From the NCBI GenBank assembly GCA_947459655.1, contig CANHEE010000006.1, forward strand, positions 1 through 50,690: a stretch of DNA of 50,690 bases. Reading direction: 5' to 3'. Of the stretch, positions 14,601 to 23,755 are shown piece by piece. A model generated the notes under the pieces. The model searched no databases. It saw only the letters and a program-made list of their open reading frames with translations, and was not told the DNA's origin. The first letter of the stretch is position 1. Every line of letters begins with the position of its first letter. The DNA comes from Lewinellaceae bacterium. Lineage in GTDB: Bacteria > Bacteroidota > Bacteroidia > Chitinophagales > Saprospiraceae. The translations under genes and the position numbers were made by a program.

Positions 14601-15311
14601 ATGGATACATCAAAAATCAAGATCCTGATTGCTGACGACGAGCCTGATATCATTGATTTTCTGCAATACAACCTAAAAAAAGAAGGATTTCAGGTCTTCA
14701 TCGCCAGAGATGGTGTGGAAGCACTTCAAATCGCAGAAGCAGAGCAGCCCCACCTGATTTGTCTCGACATTATGATGCCAGGAATGGATGGAGTGGAAGT
14801 ATGCCGAAGATTGAGAGAAAAGCCGGATTTTAAGCAAACGCTCATTGTATTTCTTACTGCCAGGGATGAAGATTTTACGCAGGTAGCCGCACTCGATGTC
14901 GGAGGGGATGATTATATCACCAAACCGATTCGCCTTAGGGTTTTCATTAGCAGATTATACGCTCTACTTAGAAGACTTGAAAAACAATCCCCATTTACCA
15001 TTTCTGAGTTAGACAATACCATAAAGATTGCAGATCTGATAATAGACAAGGAAAAAATTTCGGTTCACAAAAATGGCAGCGAGATTGCTCTTGCAAAAAA
15101 AGAATTCGAGCTACTTTGTCTGCTCATCGCCCGCCCGGGAAAAGTTTACACCCGAACAGAAATTTTCAACAAAATCTGGGGCAATGACGTAATTGTCGGA
15201 GACCGAACGATTGATGTACACATCCGAAAACTTCGCGAAAAACTGGGAGAACAGTACATAGGAACGATCAAAGGAATTGGTTACCGATTTGAATCCAACG
15301 CTGGCAATTAA
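14601..15311 (+). CDS. OmpR/PhoB-type response regulator
   Basis: A protein of 236 residues. The receiver domain (about 6-122) has the acidic pair D12/D13, phospho-acceptor D56 (LICLDIMMPGMDG), T86 and K108 (DDYITKP). A winged-helix DNA-binding domain follows (about 135-232), with KKEFELLCLLIARPGKVYTR and the recognition-helix region GDRTIDVHIRKLREKLG. No histidine kinase is adjacent on either side, so the partner is elsewhere or separate. A strong intrinsic terminator follows, so it is transcribed alone. Confidence 0.92.
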   Translation: MDTSKIKILIADDEPDIIDFLQYNLKKEGFQVFIARDGVEALQIAEAEQPHLICLDIMMPGMDGVEVCRRLREKPDFKQTLIVFLTARDEDFTQVAALDVGGDDYITKPIRLRVFISRLYALLRRLEKQSPFTISELDNTIKIADLIIDKEKISVHKNGSEIALAKKEFELLCLLIARPGKVYTRTEIFNKIWGNDVIVGDRTIDVHIRKLREKLGEQYIGTIKGIGYRFESNAGN

Positions 15312-15335
15312 GAGAATAGTATAAACACCAGGGGT

Positions 15336-15374
15336 CGGAATAATGCGCGCTGCACATTATTCCGGCTTTTTTTT
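15336..15374 (+). terminator. Intrinsic terminator after the response regulator
   Basis: A 10-bp perfect stem, CGGAATAATG (15336-15345) with CATTATTCCG (15355-15364), is followed by a run of eight T at 15367-15374. Confidence 0.9.
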
Positions 15375-15411
15375 GAGGATCTATTGGGACTGCGTTGTCA
15401 GAATTAATCGT

Positions 15412-15419
15412 TAGATTTG
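15412..15419 (+). promoter_or_regulatory. Candidate -7 box TAGATTTG for rarA
   Basis: Exact TAnnTTTG element 80 bp before the preferred rarA start. The -33 spacing is not clean. Confidence 0.4.
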
Positions 15420-15499
15420 TACTTTGACTTAGGGGAAATGCAGTGCGTATTTTCCAGGGAATTAGTATAAATTACGGTAATACAAACATATCACTGATT

Positions 15500-16771
15500 A
15501 TGTTTCCTCTGGCGGAAAGGTTAAGGCCAACAGGCCTAGAAGATTATGTGGGACAGGAACACCTGGTAGGTCCAAATGGAGCACTTCGTGCCGGACTGGA
15601 AAAAAAGTACATCCCTTCCATGATTCTGTGGGGGCCTCCCGGTACAGGAAAGACTACACTTGCACTGCTTCTGGCAAGGCAACTGGACCGACCTTTTTTT
15701 CAATTGAGTGCCATCTCCTCGGGCGTTCGAGATGTGCGCGAGACCATCGAGAAGGCCGAGTCACAGCGTTTTTTCAATACCCCAAATCCGGTATTGTTCA
15801 TCGATGAAATCCATCGCTTCAACAAGGCCCAGCAGGATGCATTACTGGGAGCAGTTGAAAAAGGAACCATAACTCTTATTGGTGCAACGACTGAAAACCC
15901 ATCGTTTGAAGTCATCTCTGCACTTCTTTCTCGTTGTCAGGTGTACACGCTCAAATCGTTAAGTCCGGAACAACTTGTTTCTCTTCTGGAAAAAGCCATA
16001 GCCCAGGATGAATATCTGCGCCAAAAAACGATAAATCTGACGGAAACGGAAGCCATCCTCAGACTTTCAGGTGGAGATGCCAGAAAGTTGCTTAATGTTC
16101 TCGAACTGATTGTTGCAACATCTGAAGATGCCGAAATCGATATTACAGATGAAAAAACCCTACAGGTAGTCCAGCAAAATATTGCCTTTTACGACAAAAA
16201 CGGAGAACAGCATTACGATATCGTCTCGGCCTTTATCAAATCCATGCGAGGTAGCGACCCAAATGCAGCATTGTATTATCTTGCCTGCATGCTGGAAGCC
16301 GGAGAAGATGTAAAATTTATCGCCAGAAGAATGGTTATTCTTGCTGCGGAAGACATTGGACTGGCAAACCCCAACGCACTGCTCATGGCTAGCTCTGTAT
16401 TTCAGTCGGTTACGCAGGTGGGGATGCCAGAGGCCAGAATAATTCTCGCTCAGGGTGTTGTATACCTGACGACAAGTGCAAAAAGCAATTCAGCGTACTT
16501 GGGCATTGAAAATGCAATGGCTGAGGTTCGCAAAAACGGTATCAGAGCAGTACCACTTCAACTCAGAAATGCGCCCACTCAACTGATGAAATCGATGGAT
16601 TACGGTAAGTCTTATAAGTATGCCCACGACTTCCAGCACAATTTTGCACCTATGGAGTTCCTTCCCGAGGGACTTTCAGGAAGCACCTTCTACAACCCTT
16701 CCTCCAACCCGGCGGAGGAGGCAATCAGAAACAGATTGAGGACTTTTTGGAAAGAAAAATACGGTTACTAA
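15500..16771 (+). CDS. rarA: Replication-associated recombination protein RarA (MgsA)
   Basis: A clamp-loader-like AAA+ ATPase of 423 residues from ATG 15500 ([10 protein letters not shown]); an in-frame upstream start at 15443 adds residues not seen in the family. Walker A is GPPGTGKT (45-52), Walker [10 protein letters not shown] (99-107), sensor 1 [11 protein letters not shown], and arginine finger ALLSRCQVY. The C-terminal tetramerisation region carries [31 protein letters not shown] and the [15 protein letters not shown] motif. RarA acts at stalled replication forks. It is convergent with the amidase gene, with only 4 bp between stops. Confidence 0.93.
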   Translation: MFPLAERLRPTGLEDYVGQEHLVGPNGALRAGLEKKYIPSMILWGPPGTGKTTLALLLARQLDRPFFQLSAISSGVRDVRETIEKAESQRFFNTPNPVLFIDEIHRFNKAQQDALLGAVEKGTITLIGATTENPSFEVISALLSRCQVYTLKSLSPEQLVSLLEKAIAQDEYLRQKTINLTETEAILRLSGGDARKLLNVLELIVATSEDAEIDITDEKTLQVVQQNIAFYDKNGEQHYDIVSAFIKSMRGSDPNAALYYLACMLEAGEDVKFIARRMVILAAEDIGLANPNALLMASSVFQSVTQVGMPEARIILAQGVVYLTTSAKSNSAYLGIENAMAEVRKNGIRAVPLQLRNAPTQLMKSMDYGKSYKYAHDFQHNFAPMEFLPEGLSGSTFYNPSSNPAEEAIRNRLRTFWKEKYGY

Positions 16772-16775
16772 CCAA

Positions 16776-17744
16776 TCAAGGTGTTACATCATCGGTGATG
16801 GAGCTGAAAAACAGCTTCCAGTTGAACTTCCAGGGATCTGTTTTCCTTCCCGGAGAAACCTGGCTATGACCCTTGATGTAGCGAATGTTGTGACGCGATT
16901 TGATGTTTTTGACCAGATTGGCCAAAGCGGCATACTGAGCTTCGGTAGGCCCTTCTGTCTCGCTGTTGATCAATTCGATGCCCAATGAACGTCGGTTGAT
17001 GGCATTGTACCCATCAGGCATACGTCCGTTTCCGGCATGAAAAGCTATGTTGGACTCGTTTACAAGTCGGTGTACCTTACCTTCACGATCAATCAGGTAA
17101 TGTGCTGCAACACCATGCCTTTTGTATTCAGCCAAAACACAGTACAAATCAAAAGGATTATTGCTATTAACGCAGAATGAGGAGTGAACGATGATGCAAT
17201 CAACCTTACGAAAACCAAAAACTGGCTCGAAACCTCTTTTGAAAATATAGGTCTTGTCCAGAACATTGACCAAATTGCTGCTGTTTGAAGCCTCTCCCGT
17301 GTTTTCATCGGAATCTCCCGTTCTGATTTTTGTAGCGACAAACCGGGCCGCACGTTCATCACCACTGCAAAGATTCGTCCCAAACATCATGTTTTCATCA
17401 GACAACATGATGCCCGGAAACTGGCAACCCATGTCTGATTTGGCGTGAATACTAACAGAATCATCTTTTATTTCCCATGCTACCGGCGTATTTTCAAACA
17501 TGCCCTCTCCATTGTCGTACAGTGAGAGGTCATCGCCCCTACCGTCACAATTCACACAGTCATAATATTTGATCTTCCAGGTGGTATTGGCCAGCCTTTT
17601 TGCATTTTCCTCGAGCTGCAATTTGTGAATCGCATTGGGATTGGCCCTATCCAACATATATGAAGTCAGCGTCAGTACTGAACCAATAAGCAAAACTCCT
17701 ACAACAACCGGCTTGAGCGGAAAACCCACGATTTTCAAATGCAT
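16776..17744 (-). CDS. Membrane-anchored N-acetylmuramoyl-L-alanine amidase (Amidase_2)
   Basis: A protein of 322 residues. One hydrophobic segment at about 9-30 anchors it in the inner membrane. A middle domain (about 45-140) starts with NTTWKIKYYDCVNC and looks like a small beta-rich lipocalin-type unit with several Cys; it is not part of the amidase. The C-terminal Amidase_2 domain (about 175-315) has IIVHSSFC (zinc His), AAHYLIDREGKVHRLV, FHAGNG, SLGIELINSE and GHSQVSPGRKTDPW (second zinc His, Lys and Asp). It cleaves the bond between MurNAc and L-Ala, so it acts in the periplasm on wall turnover. Substrate preference cannot be told. Confidence 0.85.
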   Translation of the reverse strand: MHLKIVGFPLKPVVVGVLLIGSVLTLTSYMLDRANPNAIHKLQLEENAKRLANTTWKIKYYDCVNCDGRGDDLSLYDNGEGMFENTPVAWEIKDDSVSIHAKSDMGCQFPGIMLSDENMMFGTNLCSGDERAARFVATKIRTGDSDENTGEASNSSNLVNVLDKTYIFKRGFEPVFGFRKVDCIIVHSSFCVNSNNPFDLYCVLAEYKRHGVAAHYLIDREGKVHRLVNESNIAFHAGNGRMPDGYNAINRRSLGIELINSETEGPTEAQYAALANLVKNIKSRHNIRYIKGHSQVSPGRKTDPWKFNWKLFFSSITDDVTP

Positions 17745-17822
17745 ACCAACTTTACTGCTTTACTATCGGCAGTAGAGATTTACCTGCCTGAATAGAATGA
17801 TACTTGAACGCTCTAAAAAGAG

Positions 17823-17883
17823 ACGGTATGGTCGGAAGAGCGCGTTAATTATAAAAATTAGCTATCTGTTCTGACTATACCGT
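17823..17883 (+). ncRNA. Long imperfect stem-loop, candidate structured RNA
   Basis: Arms 17823-17840 and 17866-17883 pair at 17 of 18 positions in plus-strand RNA, counting two G-U pairs; on the minus strand those become A-C mismatches. The loop itself holds a TAATT/AATTA mini-stem. A second hairpin GGCAG/CTGCC lies upstream near 17768-17788, and T-rich stretches follow after 17940. Neighbouring genes are both on the minus strand, so a plus transcript would be independent. A DNA-binding site is an alternative. Confidence 0.35.
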
Positions 17884-18009
17884 GTCTGAGATATTACTTT
17901 GAGTTCGCAAAAATAATACCTTTTATGAAAACGCGAAGAATTAAACTTTTTTTTAACTTTTTTATTGCTTTTTATTCCTTCTCAACGCACAAATTGGTTT
18001 GTAAAAAAA

Positions 18010-19275
18010 TCAAAATCCAAATTTAATTCCAAATGCAACCGGCTGGAAATAATAATATTTATTTAGTCCGGCGTATTTTTTTGTGCTGTACTGAACGAAT
18101 GGTTCAACAGCATATCGATTCAAACGGTGCTGCCACGAGAAAGCGAACCACTGTGTTCCTCTAGATTGAACACCGGTCATCCTTCCTGCTCCCGCTCCAA
18201 GAATCAATGCATTCTGCTTGTTCAATGACCACATTAGATCCGCCTGAAGGCCGAATGAGTGGTGAAAAGCATGCTCTTTAATTTGTGTGTTTTTGAACTC
18301 AATGTCGCTCAACTCGTAGCTGTTGCCAAATGAAACACCACTCCAGCTTTTCAATTCATTTTCATAGATGAGGTAATCCAGATTGCGTCGTATTCCTTGG
18401 TAATTCAAAGAGGGGCGCAATGCAAGTTGTCTGGTCAACTGAAACTTTAGTCCGATGCTGGCCTGAATTCCCATGCGGTTGATTGAAAGTGGATCCGGAG
18501 CATTTACATTGGAAACATAAAAATGATCTGCCGAATTGGCACTCAGAATCTGGTAACTGCTACACAACCCTATGGAACCCGTTAATCTAACTCCCTTATT
18601 TTTTATTCTGCCAACAGGTTTAATGATGGAACGGGAATCAGAGATTTGCAAAACAGCTTTATTGTTGCTTAATATATCAGCAGGCCACAGCGCCGCCAAT
18701 GCGTTAATTTCGGTTAGTGAAACACGTTTTTCCTCGATTACCTGTGTCGTATTTAATGCTTCAGCTGCACCTGAGTTAGCGGTGACAATATCACCAACCC
18801 TGTTGTCCTGTTTTGAGGATAAGTTGTTTTGAGGTACATAACTACAGGTTGGGTTGCGCAACACTGAATTGAGGGAAATATCTTTCTTCTCGGTTGCCTT
18901 AGCTGCAGAAGACGCATTTGCACGACCTGAAAATACGTAATCTTGGTTCTTAACTATGGTACTTCCATTGGGTGAAAGTTGCGAGACAGGCTGAATGTTT
19001 TGGTCGTTCTGCGGTGATGTGCGCTCTGCCTGAAAATCACCAACCCTCACTGTATTTACCTGATTGTTGACCTGCTGACCTGCTGAGCGCGAATACAAAA
19101 AGTATGCTCCTGTTAGCAGCGCGAAAAACGGCAAAAGCCAGAAGAATACAATCCTTCTTCCGGACTCCGGATGCAGTTTTGCCCTGATTTGCTCCCAGGA
19201 CTGTTCAGAAGTTTCAGCCTCAAAATGTTCAAACTCCTCCTGGAGGAATTTTTCAAAATCGTCAAACTGTTTCAT
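18010..19275 (-). CDS. Anti-sigma-like membrane protein with C-terminal outer-membrane barrel
   Basis: A protein of 421 residues, 41 bp downstream of its sigma-factor partner and co-directional with it. Residues 1-40 are acidic and soluble (FEKFLQEEFEHFEAETSEQSWEQIRAKL), as in the sigma-binding heads seen upstream of barrels in Bacteroidota. A single membrane helix follows at about 42-62. Residues 65-210 are a polar, Ser/Asn/Gln-rich linker. From about 228 to the end are alternating amphipathic strands ending in GIKFGF, with a terminal Phe typical of outer-membrane barrels. The layout suggests a chain that reaches from cytoplasm across the periplasm. No assigned function; the anti-sigma role is inference from context. 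Confidence 0.6.
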   Translation of the reverse strand: MKQFDDFEKFLQEEFEHFEAETSEQSWEQIRAKLHPESGRRIVFFWLLPFFALLTGAYFLYSRSAGQQVNNQVNTVRVGDFQAERTSPQNDQNIQPVSQLSPNGSTIVKNQDYVFSGRANASSAAKATEKKDISLNSVLRNPTCSYVPQNNLSSKQDNRVGDIVTANSGAAEALNTTQVIEEKRVSLTEINALAALWPADILSNNKAVLQISDSRSIIKPVGRIKNKGVRLTGSIGLCSSYQILSANSADHFYVSNVNAPDPLSINRMGIQASIGLKFQLTRQLALRPSLNYQGIRRNLDYLIYENELKSWSGVSFGNSYELSDIEFKNTQIKEHAFHHSFGLQADLMWSLNKQNALILGAGAGRMTGVQSRGTQWFAFSWQHRLNRYAVEPFVQYSTKKYAGLNKYYYFQPVAFGIKFGF

Positions 19276-19316
19276 AATATAAATTTAAAGTCTTGCCGCC
19301 ACAGAGGCGGAAACAA

Positions 19317-19874
19317 TTATCCATGAATATTGGTGATGCCTTCTTTTGACAACTTGTTCCTAAGCCATTCCTTTGCTCTGGAGTACTGCGACTTGGAAGT
19401 GCTTTCTGTAATGCCAAGGTGTTCTGCAATTTCTGCATGTGAAAAACCATCCAATGCGTACATATTGAATACTACACGATATCCGTCAGGCAATTTTTTG
19501 ATAACCTGAAGAAGTTCCTCTCGGGAGAGCTCACTTAATATCAAAACATGATCGCTGGTTGCCTCAAACATCAGCGGTGCCTCACCCACATATTCATAGT
19601 TTTTCAGGTGTTTTTTATAGTAATTGATGGCCGTCCTCACAAAAATCTGCCTCATCCAGGCATTCAAGGTATTGACATTTTGAAGTGAGGGTAGACTCCG
19701 GAAAACCTGAACAAATGCCTCCTGAAAAATATCTTCGGCATCTTCGTCACTTCTCGCATACCTGCGACACAAACCTTTCAGTTTTGCTTTATTCATATTG
19801 TATAAAGCAAACTGAGCCCGTTCATCATTCTGCTGACAACGGGCTACCAGTTCGTGGATATTGGATTGTGACAT
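19317..19874 (-). CDS. ECF-type sigma-70 factor
   Basis: A protein of 185 residues from ATG 19874; a TTG at 19883 adds three residues. Region 2 has ALYNMNKAKLKGLCRRYARSDEDAEDIFQEAFVQVFRSL (about 24-62) and LNAWMRQIFVRTAINYYKK. Region 4 has REELLQVIKKLPDGYRVVFNMYALDGFSHAEIAEHLGITESTSKSQYSRAKEWLR, ending in a helix-turn-helix. Short length and missing region 1.1 mark it as ECF group. It leads a two-gene unit with the membrane protein at 18010, which may control it. Confidence 0.9.
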   Translation of the reverse strand: MSQSNIHELVARCQQNDERAQFALYNMNKAKLKGLCRRYARSDEDAEDIFQEAFVQVFRSLPSLQNVNTLNAWMRQIFVRTAINYYKKHLKNYEYVGEAPLMFEATSDHVLILSELSREELLQVIKKLPDGYRVVFNMYALDGFSHAEIAEHLGITESTSKSQYSRAKEWLRNKLSKEGITNIHG

Positions 19875-20003
19875 ATCTGGCAATTTTCAGCAAAAATCCT
19901 CAGACGGCATATATGTAGAAATTACATTGTCGTCGCTTGAAGAAAATTTGAACGAAAATTAAAAATTTTAAAAGTGCCGTTTAGCTGTAACGGTGTGGAA
20001 ATC

Positions 20004-20034
20004 AAAAAAGCGGAGCCGCCCGGAAGGCAGCTCC
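20004..20034 (-). terminator. Intrinsic terminator for the Ig-like lipoprotein gene
   Basis: On the minus strand a GGAGC-x-GCC / GGC-x-GCTCC stem (20012-20034) is followed by a run of six T (20004-20009). Confidence 0.8.
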
Positions 20035-20045
20035 AACCATTCACA

Positions 20046-21344
20046 TTAATCCACAAACTTTATCTTGACAAGCGCTGACGCTTTCTTCCCTTTTTCATCA
20101 GTAATTTCATATCTAAACTGAAACTCTTCCTTGCTGAATTTGCCGCCAACCGGTGTATACTTCAGTAAATTCCCCGCGCTAATCGCAACATTGGGAGTTG
20201 CCGGACCAATTGGAAAGATTTTCGATATTTTAACTGTTCCAGAACACAGAAAGTCATTCCGGAGCGGGTCTACTTCGATATAAGACCGACCTTGAAGATC
20301 TTTCAGTGGTACGACAAACTCATCTGTAATGGCTACTATGTTGCAATCATTGCCCGGTTTGGGATTCAATAGCACAACTTTTGCCGAGTAGGTTCCGGAT
20401 TTTGCGGTTATCTGATATGTAAAAGAGTCTCTCGGGGTCTGCGCTATCACATTTGGTGGAGCTGTAAACCTGAAGCCAACCAGTTTGCTGGAGAGCGCAA
20501 CGGCATTACCGAGAAACGGCTTGGAAGTCACCTTGAACTGGAATGGCGCTGCCAGATCTTCCGGGCAAATCATATCGTTTATCAAAACATTGATCAAAAA
20601 GGAATCTTTGAAATTCTGAGGTTTGATAACGATATTATCGGACACAAGTCTCGTTTGGCAAGTAGGTTTGCTTTCATAAACATCAATGTTTACCGCAGCA
20701 ACCCTGCTCACTGTTTGTCCGCCCGTTTTCTCTATCTCTATCTTGTAGAATAATTTATCACTGCCTTTGAATCCGGGATTTGGCGTGTATGTCAGCAAGT
20801 TGTTTTGCAGCGTGGCCGTTCCGTTTTTTGGACTGGTACTGAGGCTGATGCTCAGAAAACGGCTTTCGCAGAACTGGTCATTTGCCAGTACGTCATAAAC
20901 AGTTTTCTTATTCATTTCAGCACGAATCCTGTCTGACATGGCTCCCTGAAAACATGGAATCTTGCTGTCTCTGGGCAGGATTTTAACCAAAATATTCTCT
21001 GAAACAGTTTTGCCGTCATTTTTCAGCAGATCTACTTTCAGCTGCTCATCAGCCTCAATTACTCCCTCAAGCGGTGTATACAGCAACGCACCCTCAACTG
21101 TAAATGATGCCGAACCAAAAACTGTTTTTGAACTCACCTTAATAGATTTTGCATTGAGCAGCGAAATGAATTGGGCGGGTTCGATGACCAGGTCCTGTTC
21201 CTGCAGAGTGTAAAACACCTTTCCCGAGCCTCCGGAATCTGCATCTGATGAAATGGAAGGAATGTCCTCCGTAACTTTTTCACAGGCGTAAAAAACCGGA
21301 AATAGCAACAGGAACAAAAGATATCTTTTATATTTTCCGGACAT
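20046..21344 (-). CDS. Lipoprotein with Big_9/cadherin-like Ig repeats
   Basis: A protein of 432 residues from ATG 21344; a TTG at 21356 adds four residues. The N-terminus is a lipoprotein signal with FPVFYAC, so Cys about 21 is the likely anchor. At least four Ig-like modules follow at roughly 40-125, 130-225, 230-325 and 330-432. Each has a V-x-x-N-D-x-x-C element (YDVLANDQFC, INVLINDMIC, VDPLRNDFLC) and a LTYTPNPGFKGSDKLFYKIE-type closing strand. This matches the Big_9 (VCBS/cadherin-like) domain of cell-surface proteins. It is monocistronic, with its own terminator, and divergent from the TPR protein gene. Ligand and role are unknown. Confidence 0.78.
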   Translation of the reverse strand: MSGKYKRYLLFLLLFPVFYACEKVTEDIPSISSDADSGGSGKVFYTLQEQDLVIEPAQFISLLNAKSIKVSSKTVFGSASFTVEGALLYTPLEGVIEADEQLKVDLLKNDGKTVSENILVKILPRDSKIPCFQGAMSDRIRAEMNKKTVYDVLANDQFCESRFLSISLSTSPKNGTATLQNNLLTYTPNPGFKGSDKLFYKIEIEKTGGQTVSRVAAVNIDVYESKPTCQTRLVSDNIVIKPQNFKDSFLINVLINDMICPEDLAAPFQFKVTSKPFLGNAVALSSKLVGFRFTAPPNVIAQTPRDSFTYQITAKSGTYSAKVVLLNPKPGNDCNIVAITDEFVVPLKDLQGRSYIEVDPLRNDFLCSGTVKISKIFPIGPATPNVAISAGNLLKYTPVGGKFSKEEFQFRYEITDEKGKKASALVKIKFVD

Positions 21345-21369
21345 GACTATTATCAATTGGTGATCAATA

Positions 21370-21377
21370 CAAACATA
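21370..21377 (-). promoter_or_regulatory. Candidate -7 box TATGTTTG for the lipoprotein gene
   Basis: Exact TAnnTTTG match on the minus strand, 26 bp before ATG 21344. It overlaps a 17-bp word shared with 2552-2568. Confidence 0.45.
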
Positions 21378-21537
21378 GTCAAAAACAGCCGATAAATGGT
21401 TGCAGTATGAAAAAAAATACCGTTTATAGTGGCGTATTTTACCCTAAAATGGCAGAATTATCAGTTCGCCGAACACATAATTTTAAGAATTGATTACTTT
21501 AGCGGTTGATTTTACAATGAATAAAAGATGCTGAAAG

Positions 21538-23508
21538 ATGGCAAAAAAAGCGTACGCCAACACACAATTCACTAAAGGAAACAGCAATGTCAAAGAGGTG
21601 GCTGAGACCCCGCTAAAATGGTGGCAGAACAGACGAATCACAGGATTTTTACTGTTTGCACTCGCTTTTCTGCTTTATGGCAACACACTTCACCACGATT
21701 ACACGCTGGACGACCCCTTGGTCATTACAGAGAATATGTACACCACACAAGGGATTGCCGGGATAAAAGATATCTGGACCCACGATTCCTTCTTTGGTTA
21801 TTTCAAGACTGAATCGAAAGCGCAATTGGTAGCGGGAGGGCGTTACCGCCCTTTCTCGCACACGCTTTTTGCCATTGGCTGGCAATTTTTCGGCAAAAAC
21901 CCACTCTGGGGGCACTTTTTCAATATATTCTGGTATGCACTAACAAGCCTGGTCTTGTATCAGGTTTTACTGAGTATTTTCAAAGGCAACCGAAAAAAAT
22001 ACGCCATTGCTGCTCTGACAGCCCTATTGTTTACGGTCCACCCCTTGCATTCTGAAGCTGTGGCCAATATCAAAGGACTTGACGAAATAATGACGTTGCT
22101 TTTGAGTCTCAGTGCCGTCTGGTTCTCACTCAGAGCCTTCGATGAACCATCCCAATCCGTCAAGAGCAACATGATAGCTGCAGTAGTTTTCTTTTTCGCC
22201 CTCACAGCAAAGGAAAATGCCATCATGTTTGTCTTTCTTGTGCCTCTACTTTTTTATTTTTTCCGAGAAGCGAAAACATCCCAAATCTTCCACCAAAGCA
22301 TCTTTTTTATCATGCCGGCTATCCTTTTTGTATTGATACGTGGAGCTATTATCGGATGGAAATTTCAAACAACACAAGGCGAACTAATGAATAACCCTTT
22401 CATTGTCTGGGACGGCAGCAAATATTTGCTGCTGGGATTTGCCGAGAAACTGGCAACGGTGATTTTCACGCTGGGTAAATACCTCACATTACTTTTTGCG
22501 CCTTTGCAGCTTACACATGACTACTATCCAAGACAAATAGCCATTATGGGATTCGGGGATTGGCAGGTTTGGCTGAGTTTACTTGCTTATACTGCACTCG
22601 GCGTGCTGTCATTCAAATTTTTAAAAACGCGAAATCCACTCGGATTTGCAATCCTTTTTTACGGAATCACACTTGCTATCGTTTCCAACCTGTTTTTTCC
22701 TATCGGAACAAATATGGGTGAACGATTTGTGTTTATGCCTTCCGTGGGATTTTGTCTGGCTCTGGTTCTTTTGGGACTTCAATTATCCGGGGAAAAATTC
22801 AGAACACCGGCACTTGGCCTGTTTGTAGTTGTTTGCTGTCTGTTCAGTTACAAAACCATTTCCCGAAACAATGCATGGAAAGACAATTTCACTTTGTTTA
22901 AAACGGATATCAACGTTTCACAAAACAGTGCAAAACTGCGCAATGCACTGGGCGGCGAACTGATTGCTCAGGCGCAGAAAACCAAAGATGCCGCCACCCA
23001 GGCAGCTATGTTTGACGAAGCAATCGGTCACCTTGAGAAAGCGATAGAGATCCATCCCAAATACCAAAACGCCTATCTCCTGCTGGGTAACGCCTACAAT
23101 TATAAGCGCAATTTCGAAAAGGCCATTGAACATTACAATAAATGTTTGGAAATTGAACCAGGCTACGAAGACGCCCTCCATAATCTGGCCATCACTTACC
23201 GTTATTATGGAATCTATTTTCTACAGCAAAAACAAGACATTGCCAATGCGGTTCGCTGCCTGGAGGAAATGTATCGCCTCCAGCCAAACGACATTGAATC
23301 CATCAGGATGATGGGAAAGGCTGCAGGATTAAAAGGCGACCACCAGAAAGCACTGGAGTATTTCAATGCCGTTGTTACTAAAAATCCAAAAGATGCGGAA
23401 GCATATAATGATCTGAGCATTGCCTACGGGCTCCTGAAAAATCCGGAGAAAGCCGCTGAAATGAAACAAAAAGCAGTGCAGTTTGGTCAAAAATCTGGCA
23501 CAAAGTAA
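21538..23508 (+). CDS. TMTC-like polytopic membrane protein with C-terminal TPRs
   Basis: A protein of 656 residues. Residues 1-33 are cytoplasmic and polar. Around ten hydrophobic helices follow between about 35 and 445. The first extracytoplasmic loop contains DYTLDDP (about 52-58), the acidic pair of GT-C glycosyltransferases of the PMT/ArnT/TMTC type, followed by WTHDSFFGYF, GGRYRPFSH and HPLHSEAVANIKGLDE, all typical of TMTC/DUF1736 proteins. From about 455 to 650 are TPR helices (HLEKAIEIHPKYQNAYLLLGNAY and following repeats). Related eukaryotic TMTC proteins are O-mannosyltransferases; in bacteria the sugar and acceptor are unknown. A glycosyltransferase role is likely, not shown. Confidence 0.72.
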   Translation: MAKKAYANTQFTKGNSNVKEVAETPLKWWQNRRITGFLLFALAFLLYGNTLHHDYTLDDPLVITENMYTTQGIAGIKDIWTHDSFFGYFKTESKAQLVAGGRYRPFSHTLFAIGWQFFGKNPLWGHFFNIFWYALTSLVLYQVLLSIFKGNRKKYAIAALTALLFTVHPLHSEAVANIKGLDEIMTLLLSLSAVWFSLRAFDEPSQSVKSNMIAAVVFFFALTAKENAIMFVFLVPLLFYFFREAKTSQIFHQSIFFIMPAILFVLIRGAIIGWKFQTTQGELMNNPFIVWDGSKYLLLGFAEKLATVIFTLGKYLTLLFAPLQLTHDYYPRQIAIMGFGDWQVWLSLLAYTALGVLSFKFLKTRNPLGFAILFYGITLAIVSNLFFPIGTNMGERFVFMPSVGFCLALVLLGLQLSGEKFRTPALGLFVVVCCLFSYKTISRNNAWKDNFTLFKTDINVSQNSAKLRNALGGELIAQAQKTKDAATQAAMFDEAIGHLEKAIEIHPKYQNAYLLLGNAYNYKRNFEKAIEHYNKCLEIEPGYEDALHNLAITYRYYGIYFLQQKQDIANAVRCLEEMYRLQPNDIESIRMMGKAAGLKGDHQKALEYFNAVVTKNPKDAEAYNDLSIAYGLLKNPEKAAEMKQKAVQFGQKSGTK

Positions 23509-23554
23509 ATTGTCTTCGATAAAAACTGCTAATAATTACACAAATTGTTTGTCG

Positions 23555-23580
23555 AATCGACCGGCGAACGATTTTTTTTT
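23555..23580 (+). terminator. Probable terminator after the TPR protein gene
   Basis: A short stem AATCG (23555-23559) with CGATT (23569-23573), then a run of T to 23580. The stem is weak but the T run is clean. Confidence 0.45.
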
Positions 23581-23755
23581 ATATATAGATTATCAATAAA
23601 TTAGAAATATAATAAACTTTTTAAAACATTTTTTTTATAATAACTATTGCCTTATATACTTTTTTGTTTTATTTTTGCCTTGCAATTAAACAAAATGTAT
23701 CATTTGTTTCCGGTTGAAAGCTTGGTCAAAATCAGAAACAGCAAAAAAAAGAAAT

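Noticed and set aside
14601-15311. SixA-like phosphatase and response regulator as one phosphorelay operon
   Set aside because: A separate promoter box precedes the regulator, and no kinase or HPt protein is nearby, so the link is not supported.
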